Source: Hungatella hathewayi WAL-18680
Lineage (GTDB): Bacteria; Bacillota; Clostridia; Lachnospirales; Lachnospiraceae
DNA length: 64,000 nucleotides
Assembly (NCBI RefSeq): GCF_000235505.1
Contig: NZ_JH379029.1
Location: 571,798-635,797 of the forward strand
Direction of reading: 5' to 3'
The position numbers and the translations under genes are program-made. This document shows positions 1 through 7,479 of this stretch, in pieces. Under the pieces are notes generated by a model. It saw nothing but the letters and a program-made list of their open reading frames with translations, did no database searches and was not told where the DNA came from. Position 1 is the first letter of the stretch. Each line of letters starts with the position of its first letter.

Positions 1-107
1 GGAACCACGTCATCTGCGGCAGCCGCCTCCATGGGAAATGCCACCGATGCCAGAAGTATCCATGTCGAGACGGTCAAACCGTTCATCCACATCTTCAATT
101 TCATCAT
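1..107 (-). CDS. Secreted or surface protein, N-terminal fragment cut by the window edge
   Basis: Only the first 35 codons are inside the window; the gene runs off the left end. Two adjacent ATG codons (107 and 104) follow a GAGGGG ribosome site at 115-120. The start reads MMKLKMWMNGLTVSTWILLA, then SVAFPMEAAAADD: a basic N-region, a hydrophobic core and an A-x-A-like cleavage site, so it looks like an exported protein with a cleavable signal peptide. No mature domain is visible and no function can be given. It lies directly downstream of the small membrane protein gene on the same strand, so the two may be co-transcribed. Confidence 0.5.
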   Translation of the reverse strand, partial: MMKLKMWMNGLTVSTWILLASVAFPMEAAAADDVV

Positions 108-129
108 TTACAGGCCCCTCTTACTTCTC

Positions 130-252
130 TTAAAAAATACCGGCGCTCATCAGTGCGCCTGCCACAGTCGGCACTACCATGGCCAATACGAGTAAAACAA
201 TAATTATCGTCGATACAATTTTCTTGTTCTTCTTATTATTAAAGTCTATCAT
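130..252 (-). CDS. Small single-pass membrane protein (40 aa), function unknown
   Basis: ATG at 252 is preceded by AAAGAGG at good spacing and followed by a 40-codon frame ending in TAA. Residues 1-12 are polar and lysine-rich (MIDFNNKKNKK) and residues 13-36 form one continuous hydrophobic segment with small residues near the end, so it should insert once with the basic end in the cytoplasm. It follows the exonuclease gene by 5 bases and probably shares its transcript. The layout resembles tiny Firmicutes membrane proteins such as Prli42, but that is only similarity of form; I do not recognise the family. Confidence 0.55.
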   Translation of the reverse strand: MIDFNNKKNKKIVSTIIIVLLVLAMVVPTVAGALMSAGIF

Positions 253-257
253 TGCAT

Positions 258-974
258 TCACCTCTTTACTATTCTTCCGTATTTGGAGATAATTTTATCC
301 GTCATTCTGGAAACTTCATTTCTGCTCAGATGGTCTATCTGCACAGCTATGTCTATTCTATGATATTTTAGCAATTCACGCAAGCCTTCTTTTTGTCTTT
401 TTGTGGCTGGCTGCTCCTTTTTTACTTTATAAATCAACGTTTTTGGCTCAAATGCTTCCGGCCGGTCTTTCCCGTGATGCCTCATCAGTTCCTGATACAA
501 TCCGCTGGCCGCCTGGGCATCCGACAGCGCCCGGTGGGCCGTCCCGGTCTCAACCCGGAAATAGCGGCAGGCCGCCCCCAGATTCTTCCGTTCCTCCTCC
601 GGCATAAACTTCCGGCAGAGCTCCAGTGTATCCACGCCTTCTTTTTCAAACTCCAGTCCCGCGTTCACCGCCGCCCGCTTTAAAAAGCTGTAATCAAACA
701 TGATGCGGTGCCCCACCAGTGGAAATCCCTCACAGAATGCCACAACCTGACCGATTATCTCCTCAATCCCCGGCGCGTCCCGCAGCATCTCATCCCCAAT
801 GCCGGTCAACTCCACAATCTCTTCCTCCAGCTGGCGTCTCGGATGAACCATGGTGTGAAACTCCTCCGCCACCTGGCCGTCAACCACCTTGATGGCCCCA
901 ATCTCCATGATTTTATCTGTCTTCGGGTTCAACCCGGTGGTCTCCAAATCAACTGCCACATAAGAATTCATCAT
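258..974 (-). CDS. 3'-5' exonuclease, DnaQ-like DEDD family
   Basis: 238 aa. The N-terminus carries Exo I (VAVDLETTG, giving the D and E), followed by an Exo II-type region (VGHRIMFDYSFLK) and an Exo III region (HRALSDAQAASGLYQEL), the layout of the proofreading-type exonuclease fold that removes 3' nucleotides with two metal ions. A C-terminal tail of about 60 basic residues (from about residue 175) lies outside the nuclease fold. The start at 974 is chosen because AAAGGAG sits 7 bases upstream and its ATG overlaps the endonuclease III stop (ATGA), implying translational coupling; a longer in-frame extension to 1052 lies inside the nth gene and lacks a ribosome site. It is a stand-alone exonuclease, probably in repair or RNA/DNA turnover, rather than the polymerase III subunit itself. 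Confidence 0.85.
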   Translation of the reverse strand: MMNSYVAVDLETTGLNPKTDKIMEIGAIKVVDGQVAEEFHTMVHPRRQLEEEIVELTGIGDEMLRDAPGIEEIIGQVVAFCEGFPLVGHRIMFDYSFLKRAAVNAGLEFEKEGVDTLELCRKFMPEEERKNLGAACRYFRVETGTAHRALSDAQAASGLYQELMRHHGKDRPEAFEPKTLIYKVKKEQPATKRQKEGLRELLKYHRIDIAVQIDHLSRNEVSRMTDKIISKYGRIVKR

Positions 975-1669
975 GATGACTCTCCTTTGCGGGATTTGGG
1001 CTTCGCCGTCTCTTTCGTCTCCGCGCTGGGACAGTACTCTCTCAAAAAACACTCCTCACATTTGGGGCTTCTGGCGAAACAGATGCTTCTCCCCAGTGTG
1101 ATAATCTGGATATTCCATAAAATCCAGTGGTCCTTGGGAATCACCTTCATTAACTCGTACTCTATTTTCTCCGGGTCTTCCTCTTTTGCAAATCCCAGCT
1201 TCCTGGATATCCGCTTGACATGGGTGTCCACCACAATGCTGGGCTCCCCGTAGATATTTCCACGGATGACATTGGCCGTCTTTCGTCCCACACCGGCCAG
1301 GGACGTCAGTTCCTCGATAGTGCTTGGCACCTCCCCGTTATACCGCTCCACAAGCTCCTTGCAGCATGCGATAATGTTCTTGGCCTTGTTGTGATAGAAG
1401 CCGGTGGAATGGATATCCCGCTCCAGCTCCTTTAAATCCGCCTCCGCAAATTTCTCCAGCGTGTCATATTTCTGAAATAAATCCTTCGTCACAATGTTCA
1501 CCCTGGCATCCGTGCACTGGGCGCTCATGATAACCGCTATCAACAGCTGCCAGGGCGTCTCATGGTTTAAGTAGCACCGGTACTCCGTGCCATACTCCCT
1601 GTCCATTGCCTCCAGCACCTTTAACACCCGCTCTGCCCGCTGCGCTTTTGTCTCTCTCTTTGCCATCAT
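971..1669 (-). CDS. nth: Endonuclease III, DNA glycosylase/AP lyase
   Basis: 232 aa, slightly longer than the usual 210-220. It excises oxidised pyrimidines and nicks the abasic site. Visible features are the helix-hairpin-helix LAGVGRKTANV (residues 124-134) with catalytic Lys130, catalytic Asp148 in VVDTHVKR, and the four cluster cysteines C197, C204, C207 and C213 in the C-x6-C-x2-C-x5-C spacing that holds a [4Fe-4S] cluster. The C-terminal 15 residues are a basic extension. The stop overlaps the start of the exonuclease gene by 4 bases, so the pair forms a small DNA-repair operon. Confidence 0.95.
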   Translation of the reverse strand: MMAKRETKAQRAERVLKVLEAMDREYGTEYRCYLNHETPWQLLIAVIMSAQCTDARVNIVTKDLFQKYDTLEKFAEADLKELERDIHSTGFYHNKAKNIIACCKELVERYNGEVPSTIEELTSLAGVGRKTANVIRGNIYGEPSIVVDTHVKRISRKLGFAKEEDPEKIEYELMKVIPKDHWILWNIQIITLGRSICFARSPKCEECFLREYCPSAETKETAKPKSRKGESS

Positions 1670-1732
1670 ATCCTCCCTGGCTGTTCTTCGGCACGCTCCC
1701 GCCTGCCTTAATACTGTATCTCTCCTTTAAGT

Positions 1733-3508
1733 TTACATAACGTTTATTTTAACCGCTTTTGCATTATAATTCAATGGGTCTCTGTTCAAATAATCAAATA
1801 AAATCAGACTTCCATCTCCCATCGCCTCCACATGTGCCATTTTACTCATCTGTTTGGAATCATATGACTCATATCCCATCAGATAATGGGGATTTTCCGC
1901 TTCTTTGATAAAGAAATCCCGCACAATTGTCTTGTACGCCGTCTGCTCCCTGGCAAAGGACGGGCGGCTTTTCACATTTTCCCGAAGGTACAAGTCATAC
2001 ATGAGACTGTCCCGGTACTGCTCCAACCGGTGATACCGCTTCTCAATAAACTGAAAGAGAATCTCATACCGGGCCAGACGGTTGTGGCTCACGTCGAAGA
2101 GGCCAAGAGACTCGTACTCCCCGGCCAATTCCTCGTACATCCGGAAGGGGGAGTCAAATTCCTCCTCCAGCATAGCCATCGTCGTCCGAAACTGCCCGCT
2201 GTTATAATAGACCTCCACCATCTCCTCGACCGCTTTCAATTTCAGGATTTCCCCATAATTCAGCCATCTGGTGGACAGCACCTCGTAAGGCGGCTTCTCC
2301 TTGTAAATGAGGCCGTAAGTCCCAGCCATCTCTTCCATATAAGAGCCCTTCAAGACCTTCAGGAAACCAAGCTGAAGCTGCTCCGGTCTCATGGCGTACA
2401 CATCGTCAAAGGATTGCTGAAACCGCTCATATCCCTCATAGGGAAGCCCCGCAATCAAATCCAGATGCTGGTGGACATTGCCAAACCCGTTGATTCTCGC
2501 CACCACCGCAGACAATTTCTCCAAATCCATCGTTCGTCGTATCTCCCGGATGGTATCCGGGTTGGTGGTCTGCACGCCAATCTCCAGCTGGATCAGCCCT
2601 GGCCGCATCCGCTCTATGAGGGACAATTCCTCCTCGTCCAACAAATCGGCGGATATCTCAAAATGAAAATTGGTCACCCCGTTGTCATGCTCCAGCAGAT
2701 ACTGCCAGATGGCCATGGCATGGCTCTTCTTGCAGTTGAAGGTTCGGTCGACGAATTTCACCTGTGGCACCTTGTGCTCCAGAAAGAACGCAAGCTCTCT
2801 CTTCACCAGTTCCAAATCCCGAAACCGGACCGACTTGTCAATGGAGGACAGACAGTAGCTGCAGGAAAATGGACAGCCGCGGCTGCTCTCATAGTAGATA
2901 ATCTTGTGCTCATACCCGGTCAAATCCCCGTAGGAAAAGGGTATCCGGCTCATATCCATCACCGGCTGGATGGAATTCTCTCTTATGGTTCCCTCCTCGC
3001 CGCGAAACGCCAGTCCGGCAATGCCGGCCAGTGCACTGGTTCCGGTCTGCTCCGTGTCTTGGTTTACATAATATTCCACCAGCCGGGTGAAGGTCTCTTC
3101 CCCCTCCCCCTTCATGATGCCGGTCACCGCCGGCTCCCTGCGAAGAACTGCCCCAGCGTCATAGGAAACCTCAGGACCTCCCAGCCAGATATCGCATCCG
3201 GGCAGAACCTTATGGATATCGTGAACCAGTTCCATCACATAGTCGATATTCCAGATATAGCAGGAAAATCCCAGCGCATCCGGCTGTCTTTGGTAAATAT
3301 CCTTCAGCACCATATCCATCTGGTTGTTAATCGTATATTCGCCTATCTCAATCGTCAACTCATCCGCCGAAACAGCAGACGGGAGAAAGCCCTCTTTCCC
3401 CCGTCCGTCTTCCCATTTCAATCTCATTTCCGCATACGCCTTCAGGCTGTATACTCCCAGATTGGAATGAATATATTTGGCATTCACTGCCACCAGCAAA
3501 AACTTCAT
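1733..3508 (-). CDS. B12-binding-domain radical SAM protein (DUF4080-type)
   Basis: 591 aa. Residues 1-140 form a cobalamin-binding-like Rossmann region (start MKFLLVAVNAKYIHSNLGV, and DIWLGGPEVS near 106-115), followed by a radical SAM domain with the cluster motif C212-x3-C216-x2-C219 (SRGCPFSCSYC). The C-terminal ~200 residues match the style of the DUF4080 extension seen on this family. The N-terminal region lacks an obvious DxHxxG base-off motif, so cobalamin may bind base-on or not at all. The substrate is unknown; members are widespread in Clostridia. The start at 3508 lies 2 bases after the dCMP deaminase stop, so the two are co-transcribed. Confidence 0.85.
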   Translation of the reverse strand: MKFLLVAVNAKYIHSNLGVYSLKAYAEMRLKWEDGRGKEGFLPSAVSADELTIEIGEYTINNQMDMVLKDIYQRQPDALGFSCYIWNIDYVMELVHDIHKVLPGCDIWLGGPEVSYDAGAVLRREPAVTGIMKGEGEETFTRLVEYYVNQDTEQTGTSALAGIAGLAFRGEEGTIRENSIQPVMDMSRIPFSYGDLTGYEHKIIYYESSRGCPFSCSYCLSSIDKSVRFRDLELVKRELAFFLEHKVPQVKFVDRTFNCKKSHAMAIWQYLLEHDNGVTNFHFEISADLLDEEELSLIERMRPGLIQLEIGVQTTNPDTIREIRRTMDLEKLSAVVARINGFGNVHQHLDLIAGLPYEGYERFQQSFDDVYAMRPEQLQLGFLKVLKGSYMEEMAGTYGLIYKEKPPYEVLSTRWLNYGEILKLKAVEEMVEVYYNSGQFRTTMAMLEEEFDSPFRMYEELAGEYESLGLFDVSHNRLARYEILFQFIEKRYHRLEQYRDSLMYDLYLRENVKSRPSFAREQTAYKTIVRDFFIKEAENPHYLMGYESYDSKQMSKMAHVEAMGDGSLILFDYLNRDPLNYNAKAVKINVM

Positions 3509-3510
3509 CT

Positions 3511-4005
3511 TCAGACCTCAATCTCTATCTTTCTTCCCGTCGGCTCATAGCGGTAATAGCGGACGCCAGCCGCATTCAGCATCCGCTTGGACGCCCGGAC
3601 CGCCGGTGTATCCGCATATTTATCTTCGCCATAAATCAGGGTCTTGATACCCGCCTGGATAATCGCTTTCGCACATTCATTGCAGGGAAACAGGGTCACA
3701 TAGAGCTTACTGCCTTCCAGGCTGCCGCCCCGGTAATTTAAAATGGCATTCAGCTCGCTGTGGGTGGAATAAAAATATTTGGCATTGTAAGGGTCGTCCG
3801 CCTCGTGGGTCTTGTCCCACGGAAACTCGTCGTCGGAACAGCCTTTTGGAAATCCATTGTATCCCATGGACAAAATCTTGTTGTCCTCGCTGACAATACA
3901 GGCTCCCACCTGGGTGCTCGGGTCCTTGGAGCGCTGGGCCGACAGCCGTGCTACACCCATGAAATACTCATCCCACGTGATATATTCTGCTCTCTTTTGT
4001 GTCAT
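3511..4005 (-). CDS. Deoxycytidylate (dCMP) deaminase family protein
   Basis: 164 aa, the usual size. The zinc site of the cytidine/dCMP deaminase fold is complete: H82-x-E84 (STHSELNAI) and C108-x2-C111 (PCNECAK). It converts dCMP to dUMP to feed dTMP synthesis, although in Firmicutes close relatives include the competence protein ComEB. The N-terminal WDEYFMGVARLSAQRSKDP region is characteristic of the dCMP branch. It sits between the Sua5 gene and the radical SAM gene on the same strand with 38- and 2-base gaps. Confidence 0.9.
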   Translation of the reverse strand: MTQKRAEYITWDEYFMGVARLSAQRSKDPSTQVGACIVSEDNKILSMGYNGFPKGCSDDEFPWDKTHEADDPYNAKYFYSTHSELNAILNYRGGSLEGSKLYVTLFPCNECAKAIIQAGIKTLIYGEDKYADTPAVRASKRMLNAAGVRYYRYEPTGRKIEIEV

Positions 4006-4043
4006 AACTGTATCCTCCCCTTATTATGATATATTTGTTAACT

Positions 4044-5114
4044 CTACAACTTCAGTACATGATATCCTGCCGCCTTGGTCAGCCTGTTCATAATGGCCTG
4101 TCCCAGCGCCTCTTTGGAAAAGCTCTCCGAGAAAATGTAATCCACCGCCAAATCGTCGTACTCCCGCAGCACAGCAAACAGGTTGTGGGCAATCGTCTCC
4201 TCCTTGGCTCGAAGCCCCAGACTTCTCACGATTCCTTCCGTATAATACTCCCGGCTCTCGTCGGTGCAGATAATCCCAACCCGGTAGCCGGCCTCCAGTT
4301 TTTCCTTCGCCAGCTCCATGATTTTCTCCGCCACCCGCTTCTGTCCGTCCACTTCCTCACTGCTTTCCACCAGCATCAGCTCCGCCTTCGGCGCGTAGTG
4401 TCGGTATTTCATCCCCGGCGCCTTGGGTTTCACATCTGCCTTCAACGGGCCGGTAATCGCCGGGTCAATCTCCACCGTTCCCAGCGTCTCCCTCAGCATC
4501 TCTATGGTGACCGCCCCCGGCCGCAGCATGGAGGGGACATCCCCGGACACATCTACAATCGTGGATTCCAGACCGATTCCAACCGGCCCTCCGTCCACTA
4601 TCATCTCTATCTTTCCATTCATATCCTGATACACATGCTCCGCCGTCGTCGGGCTTGGCCGCCCTGACGTGTTGGCGCTGGGTGCAGCTATGGGCACCCC
4701 TGCAAGAGCAATCAGGCGGTTTGCTATGGTGTCGCTTGGCATCCGGATGGCCACGGTTTCCAGCCCCCCGGTTGTCCCGTATGGCACGATACCGCTCTTT
4801 GGAAACACCAGAGTCAGCGGCCCCGGCCAGTAGGCGTCCATCAGCTTTTGTCCCGCTTCCGGGATATGGGAAACCAGCTGTTCCACATCCTCCTTCCGGG
4901 CCACATGGGCAATCAGCGGATTGTCGGAAGGTCGTCCTTTCGCCTCATAGATTTTTCTGGCGGCCTCCTCGTCCAGCGCGTTGGCTCCCAGCCCGTAGAC
5001 CGTCTCCGTCGGAAATGCCACCAGCCCGCCGTTTCGCAGTATCCGGGCCGCCTCCTCCAGCTGGCTGTCCTCTATCTGCTCTCTGTCATTTATAGTTATT
5101 ACTTTCGTCTTCAT
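4044..5114 (-). CDS. L-threonylcarbamoyladenylate synthase (Sua5/YwlC type)
   Basis: 356 aa, the long Sua5 form rather than the ~190-aa TsaC form. It makes threonylcarbamoyl-AMP from threonine, bicarbonate and ATP for the t6A37 modification of ANN-decoding tRNAs. The N-terminal YrdC-like domain shows FPTETVYGLGANA (residues ~34-46), KGRPSDNPLIAHV (~59-71) and APSANTSGRPSPT (~144-156), the nucleotide and threonine pocket. From about residue 225 there is a second domain (Sua5 C-terminal Rossmann-like) joined by a linker with APGMKYRHYAP. It precedes the dCMP deaminase gene and may share a transcript. Confidence 0.92.
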   Translation of the reverse strand: MKTKVITINDREQIEDSQLEEAARILRNGGLVAFPTETVYGLGANALDEEAARKIYEAKGRPSDNPLIAHVARKEDVEQLVSHIPEAGQKLMDAYWPGPLTLVFPKSGIVPYGTTGGLETVAIRMPSDTIANRLIALAGVPIAAPSANTSGRPSPTTAEHVYQDMNGKIEMIVDGGPVGIGLESTIVDVSGDVPSMLRPGAVTIEMLRETLGTVEIDPAITGPLKADVKPKAPGMKYRHYAPKAELMLVESSEEVDGQKRVAEKIMELAKEKLEAGYRVGIICTDESREYYTEGIVRSLGLRAKEETIAHNLFAVLREYDDLAVDYIFSESFSKEALGQAIMNRLTKAAGYHVLKL

Positions 5115-5241
5115 CCTGTCTCTTCAGCTTTCTGTTCTCTGTCTTACCTGTTATGGTTATCAACATTTTCCGTCAAAAAAATCGACGTTATCCCCATAAT
5201 AGCACACCCATCCGCCCGGTGCAACCGTTCTCTTTGTTTTG

Positions 5242-5937
5242 TCAGCCGCCGTTTAAATACTGCATGATTCCCATGTGGATGGTCCACGCCATTTTATCCT
5301 GGTATTCCTCCGAATTTAGGGAGGCCGCTTCTTTCCAGTTACTCAAAAAACCGCATTCCACAATGACGATCGGCTCCTTGACGTGGAGCAGCAGATAGTA
5401 GTTGTCATTGGATTTCGCCACCCGTCGGTTTCCGGCCCCCAGCACATAATCGAACCGCTTCTGCAGGATTTCCGCCAGGCGTTTCCCCTTATCGGAACCC
5501 TTGTAGTAAAAGACCTGCCCGCCGGAAATGGCTTCCTCGTGGTAGCTGTTCTGGTGAATGCTGACGGCCAGGGCCGGTTTGGTGTCATTGATGATTTCAC
5601 ACCGCTTCCGCATGTCCGCCATCTTCTTATTGTTGTCGCCGGAGTTGTACAGTCCGGTGTCATCGTTCCTCGTCATCACCACCTCCACGTCGGAGGCCTC
5701 CAAATATGCCTTCAGCCGGGTGGCTATCTGAAGATTGATGTCCTTTTCCAGACTGCCGTCCACACCCACTTTTCCAGGGTCATTTCCCCCGTGGCCGCTG
5801 TCAATCACCACCACCGGTCTCTCCTTTTTTGTGATTCCCACCGCATTTGCCTGCATCATCCCCGCCTGCCCCGCGATTCCATAGACAAGAACCAGCAGGC
5901 ACAGGGCCATGAGCAGTTCTATTTTTTCCATTTTCAA
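5242..5937 (-). CDS. cwlD: N-acetylmuramoyl-L-alanine amidase, CwlD-like
   Basis: About 231 aa with the chosen start. Amidase_3 motifs are visible: VVVIDSGHGGNDPG (zinc His), the acidic SLEKDINLQIA (zinc Glu), AVSIHQNSY (zinc His) and VECGFLSN (catalytic Glu). An N-terminal hydrophobic segment (ELLMALCLLVLVYGIAG) acts as signal or anchor. Length and layout match CwlD, which with PdaA makes the muramic delta-lactam of spore cortex, so the organism is probably a spore former. The start is uncertain: TTG 5937 has AGG 8 bases upstream, whereas ATG 5985 sits on the tail of the preceding terminator and has no ribosome site. Confidence 0.7.
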   Translation of the reverse strand: MKMEKIELLMALCLLVLVYGIAGQAGMMQANAVGITKKERPVVVIDSGHGGNDPGKVGVDGSLEKDINLQIATRLKAYLEASDVEVVMTRNDDTGLYNSGDNNKKMADMRKRCEIINDTKPALAVSIHQNSYHEEAISGGQVFYYKGSDKGKRLAEILQKRFDYVLGAGNRRVAKSNDNYYLLLHVKEPIVIVECGFLSNWKEAASLNSEEYQDKMAWTIHMGIMQYLNGG

Positions 5938-5986
5938 TATCGTTACCTGACACCCTCTTTTACTCCAATATATATTTTCCACCATC

Positions 5987-6014
5987 AAAAAAGAACCGCC
6001 AATCGAGGCGATTC
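5987..6014 (-). terminator. Rho-independent terminator after the phosphoesterase gene
   Basis: On the minus strand GAATCGCC, loop TCGATT, GGCGGTTC (one G-U pair) is followed by six T. It lies 25 bases after the phosphoesterase stop, and the longest possible CwlD frame begins within its T-run. Confidence 0.75.
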
Positions 6015-6039
6015 CTTTTGTTTGTTCTATCTGACTGTG

Positions 6040-7464
6040 TTATTTTCTCTCGAAGTGATTGTAATCCACCACGGCGTCCCGCACAATCTCCTGCATGTAC
6101 TGGTACAGGATATCATTTCCACCGTACTCCTCCCATAACTGGTAGGCCGGGTCCTCCACCACTTCCGAGACGATCTCCACCGCCTTGCCGGCATAGGAGT
6201 AGACATTGAGTTTGGCGTAGAGATTGGCCATCTGCGCTTTGTCGTGGCGGGGAATGTCGGAATTTTTGTAGGTATCCATCACCTTATTATAGAAGACCCG
6301 CTCCAGCATTTTCTTCGAATATTCGGGGAAATTCAGCAGATGGCGGTTCTTGTTTCCTGTCCGGCTGGCCCAGGCCGCCATATCCACGGTTTTGGTGTGA
6401 TACTCGAAACTCCCGTCGTCCCCGTAATCTAACACTCCATACTGACAGGGAGCCGTGGAAAGGGAGCTGGTGACGATCTCATCGATACCGTAGGATTCAC
6501 TGCTCTTAAAATGCTGTACGTGCAGATGTCCGCTCAAAAACCAGGGGACATGCCAGTCACACAGCTTCTGCTGCAATTCCTCGGAATGTTCAATGGTACA
6601 GTCATCCACGTATACCTGGCTCTCATCCATCAGGTTGTGATGGGACACGGGTATGATATTCATGCCCTCGTTCCAGGCGATATCCATCTGCTCCTCTATC
6701 CAGTCATAGGTCTCCAGCTTTATCATCCCGCCCACATGGTAGCCGTCATCGTACTGACAGCTGTCCAGCATCAGCAGCCGGTTGAAATCATCCAGCTGGT
6801 AGGTGTAGCTCAAGGAATGTTCGTCCCTGGACAGGGCTTCCCCGTAACCGAAATCATAGTAAATGGTTTCAAAATCCTCCGGTGTGGTCTGCTCCGCCGG
6901 GAAATGGTCCTCCCCCTGAAACTGGGCCGCCGCCGGGTTATTGATATCGTGATTGCCCGGAATCACCACCACCGGTATCCCGGCATCCTCCACTTTCACC
7001 AGCTTGGATGCCAGCTCTTCGTGGCTCAACTTCTCCCCGTTGAGAGATAAGTCCCCGCTGAGAATCAATGCCTGGGGCTTCTCCTCTATCACTTCGTCCA
7101 GAAACGCGTCGGTTATCTGCCGCACGTAGTTGGCCATCTTTCCGTCGCCGTGCTCTACCATGTAAGTGAACGCCTCTTTGCCGTCGGTCAGCTTCCTGGC
7201 CAGGTAGTGGATATCAGTCGCGACAATCAGGCGGTTATTCCGCTCCGCGGTTTCGTCGGGAGTTGTCTCCGGCGGTATCTCCGTGGACGGCTCAAGGGCT
7301 TCTATGGTCGTCTCTTCGGTGGGATTGGTGCTCTCCGTCTCTGTCTCGGTTTGTGTCTCTGTCTGTACCGGGGTCTCATCCACAGGCTTCTCTTTGGAAC
7401 ATCCTGCGATTCCTGCTGCCACACAGAGTGTCAGGAGGGTCATAACTGCCAGTTTTTTCTTCAT
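6040..7464 (-). CDS. Lipoprotein with calcineurin-like metallophosphoesterase domain
   Basis: 474 aa. A signal peptide ends in lipobox AGIA-GC with lipidated C22; residues ~25-75 are a Thr/Glu/Pro-rich spacer (TETQTETETE). The metallophosphoesterase motifs follow in order: ATDIHYL, LSGDLSLNG, PGNHDINN, VSHHN and SGHLHVQH, giving a two-metal phosphodiesterase or phosphatase site outside the membrane. The substrate is unknown; phosphate-ester scavenging or wall/teichoic-acid trimming are options. The start at 7464 is chosen because GAGG lies 9 bases upstream; an in-frame TTG at 7479 lacks one. It follows the GH18 gene by 15 bases, so both are probably one transcript ending at the hairpin at 5987-6014. 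Confidence 0.8.
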   Translation of the reverse strand: MKKKLAVMTLLTLCVAAGIAGCSKEKPVDETPVQTETQTETETESTNPTEETTIEALEPSTEIPPETTPDETAERNNRLIVATDIHYLARKLTDGKEAFTYMVEHGDGKMANYVRQITDAFLDEVIEEKPQALILSGDLSLNGEKLSHEELASKLVKVEDAGIPVVVIPGNHDINNPAAAQFQGEDHFPAEQTTPEDFETIYYDFGYGEALSRDEHSLSYTYQLDDFNRLLMLDSCQYDDGYHVGGMIKLETYDWIEEQMDIAWNEGMNIIPVSHHNLMDESQVYVDDCTIEHSEELQQKLCDWHVPWFLSGHLHVQHFKSSESYGIDEIVTSSLSTAPCQYGVLDYGDDGSFEYHTKTVDMAAWASRTGNKNRHLLNFPEYSKKMLERVFYNKVMDTYKNSDIPRHDKAQMANLYAKLNVYSYAGKAVEIVSEVVEDPAYQLWEEYGGNDILYQYMQEIVRDAVVDYNHFERK

Positions 7465-7479
7465 ATACTTAAGCCTCAA

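Noticed and set aside
1886-3550. A 554-codon open frame on the plus strand
   Set aside because: It is antisense to the radical SAM gene, has no family-like motifs and follows from the GC-rich codon pattern. The same applies to long plus-strand frames at 42281-43294, 42606-43505 and 57426-58616.
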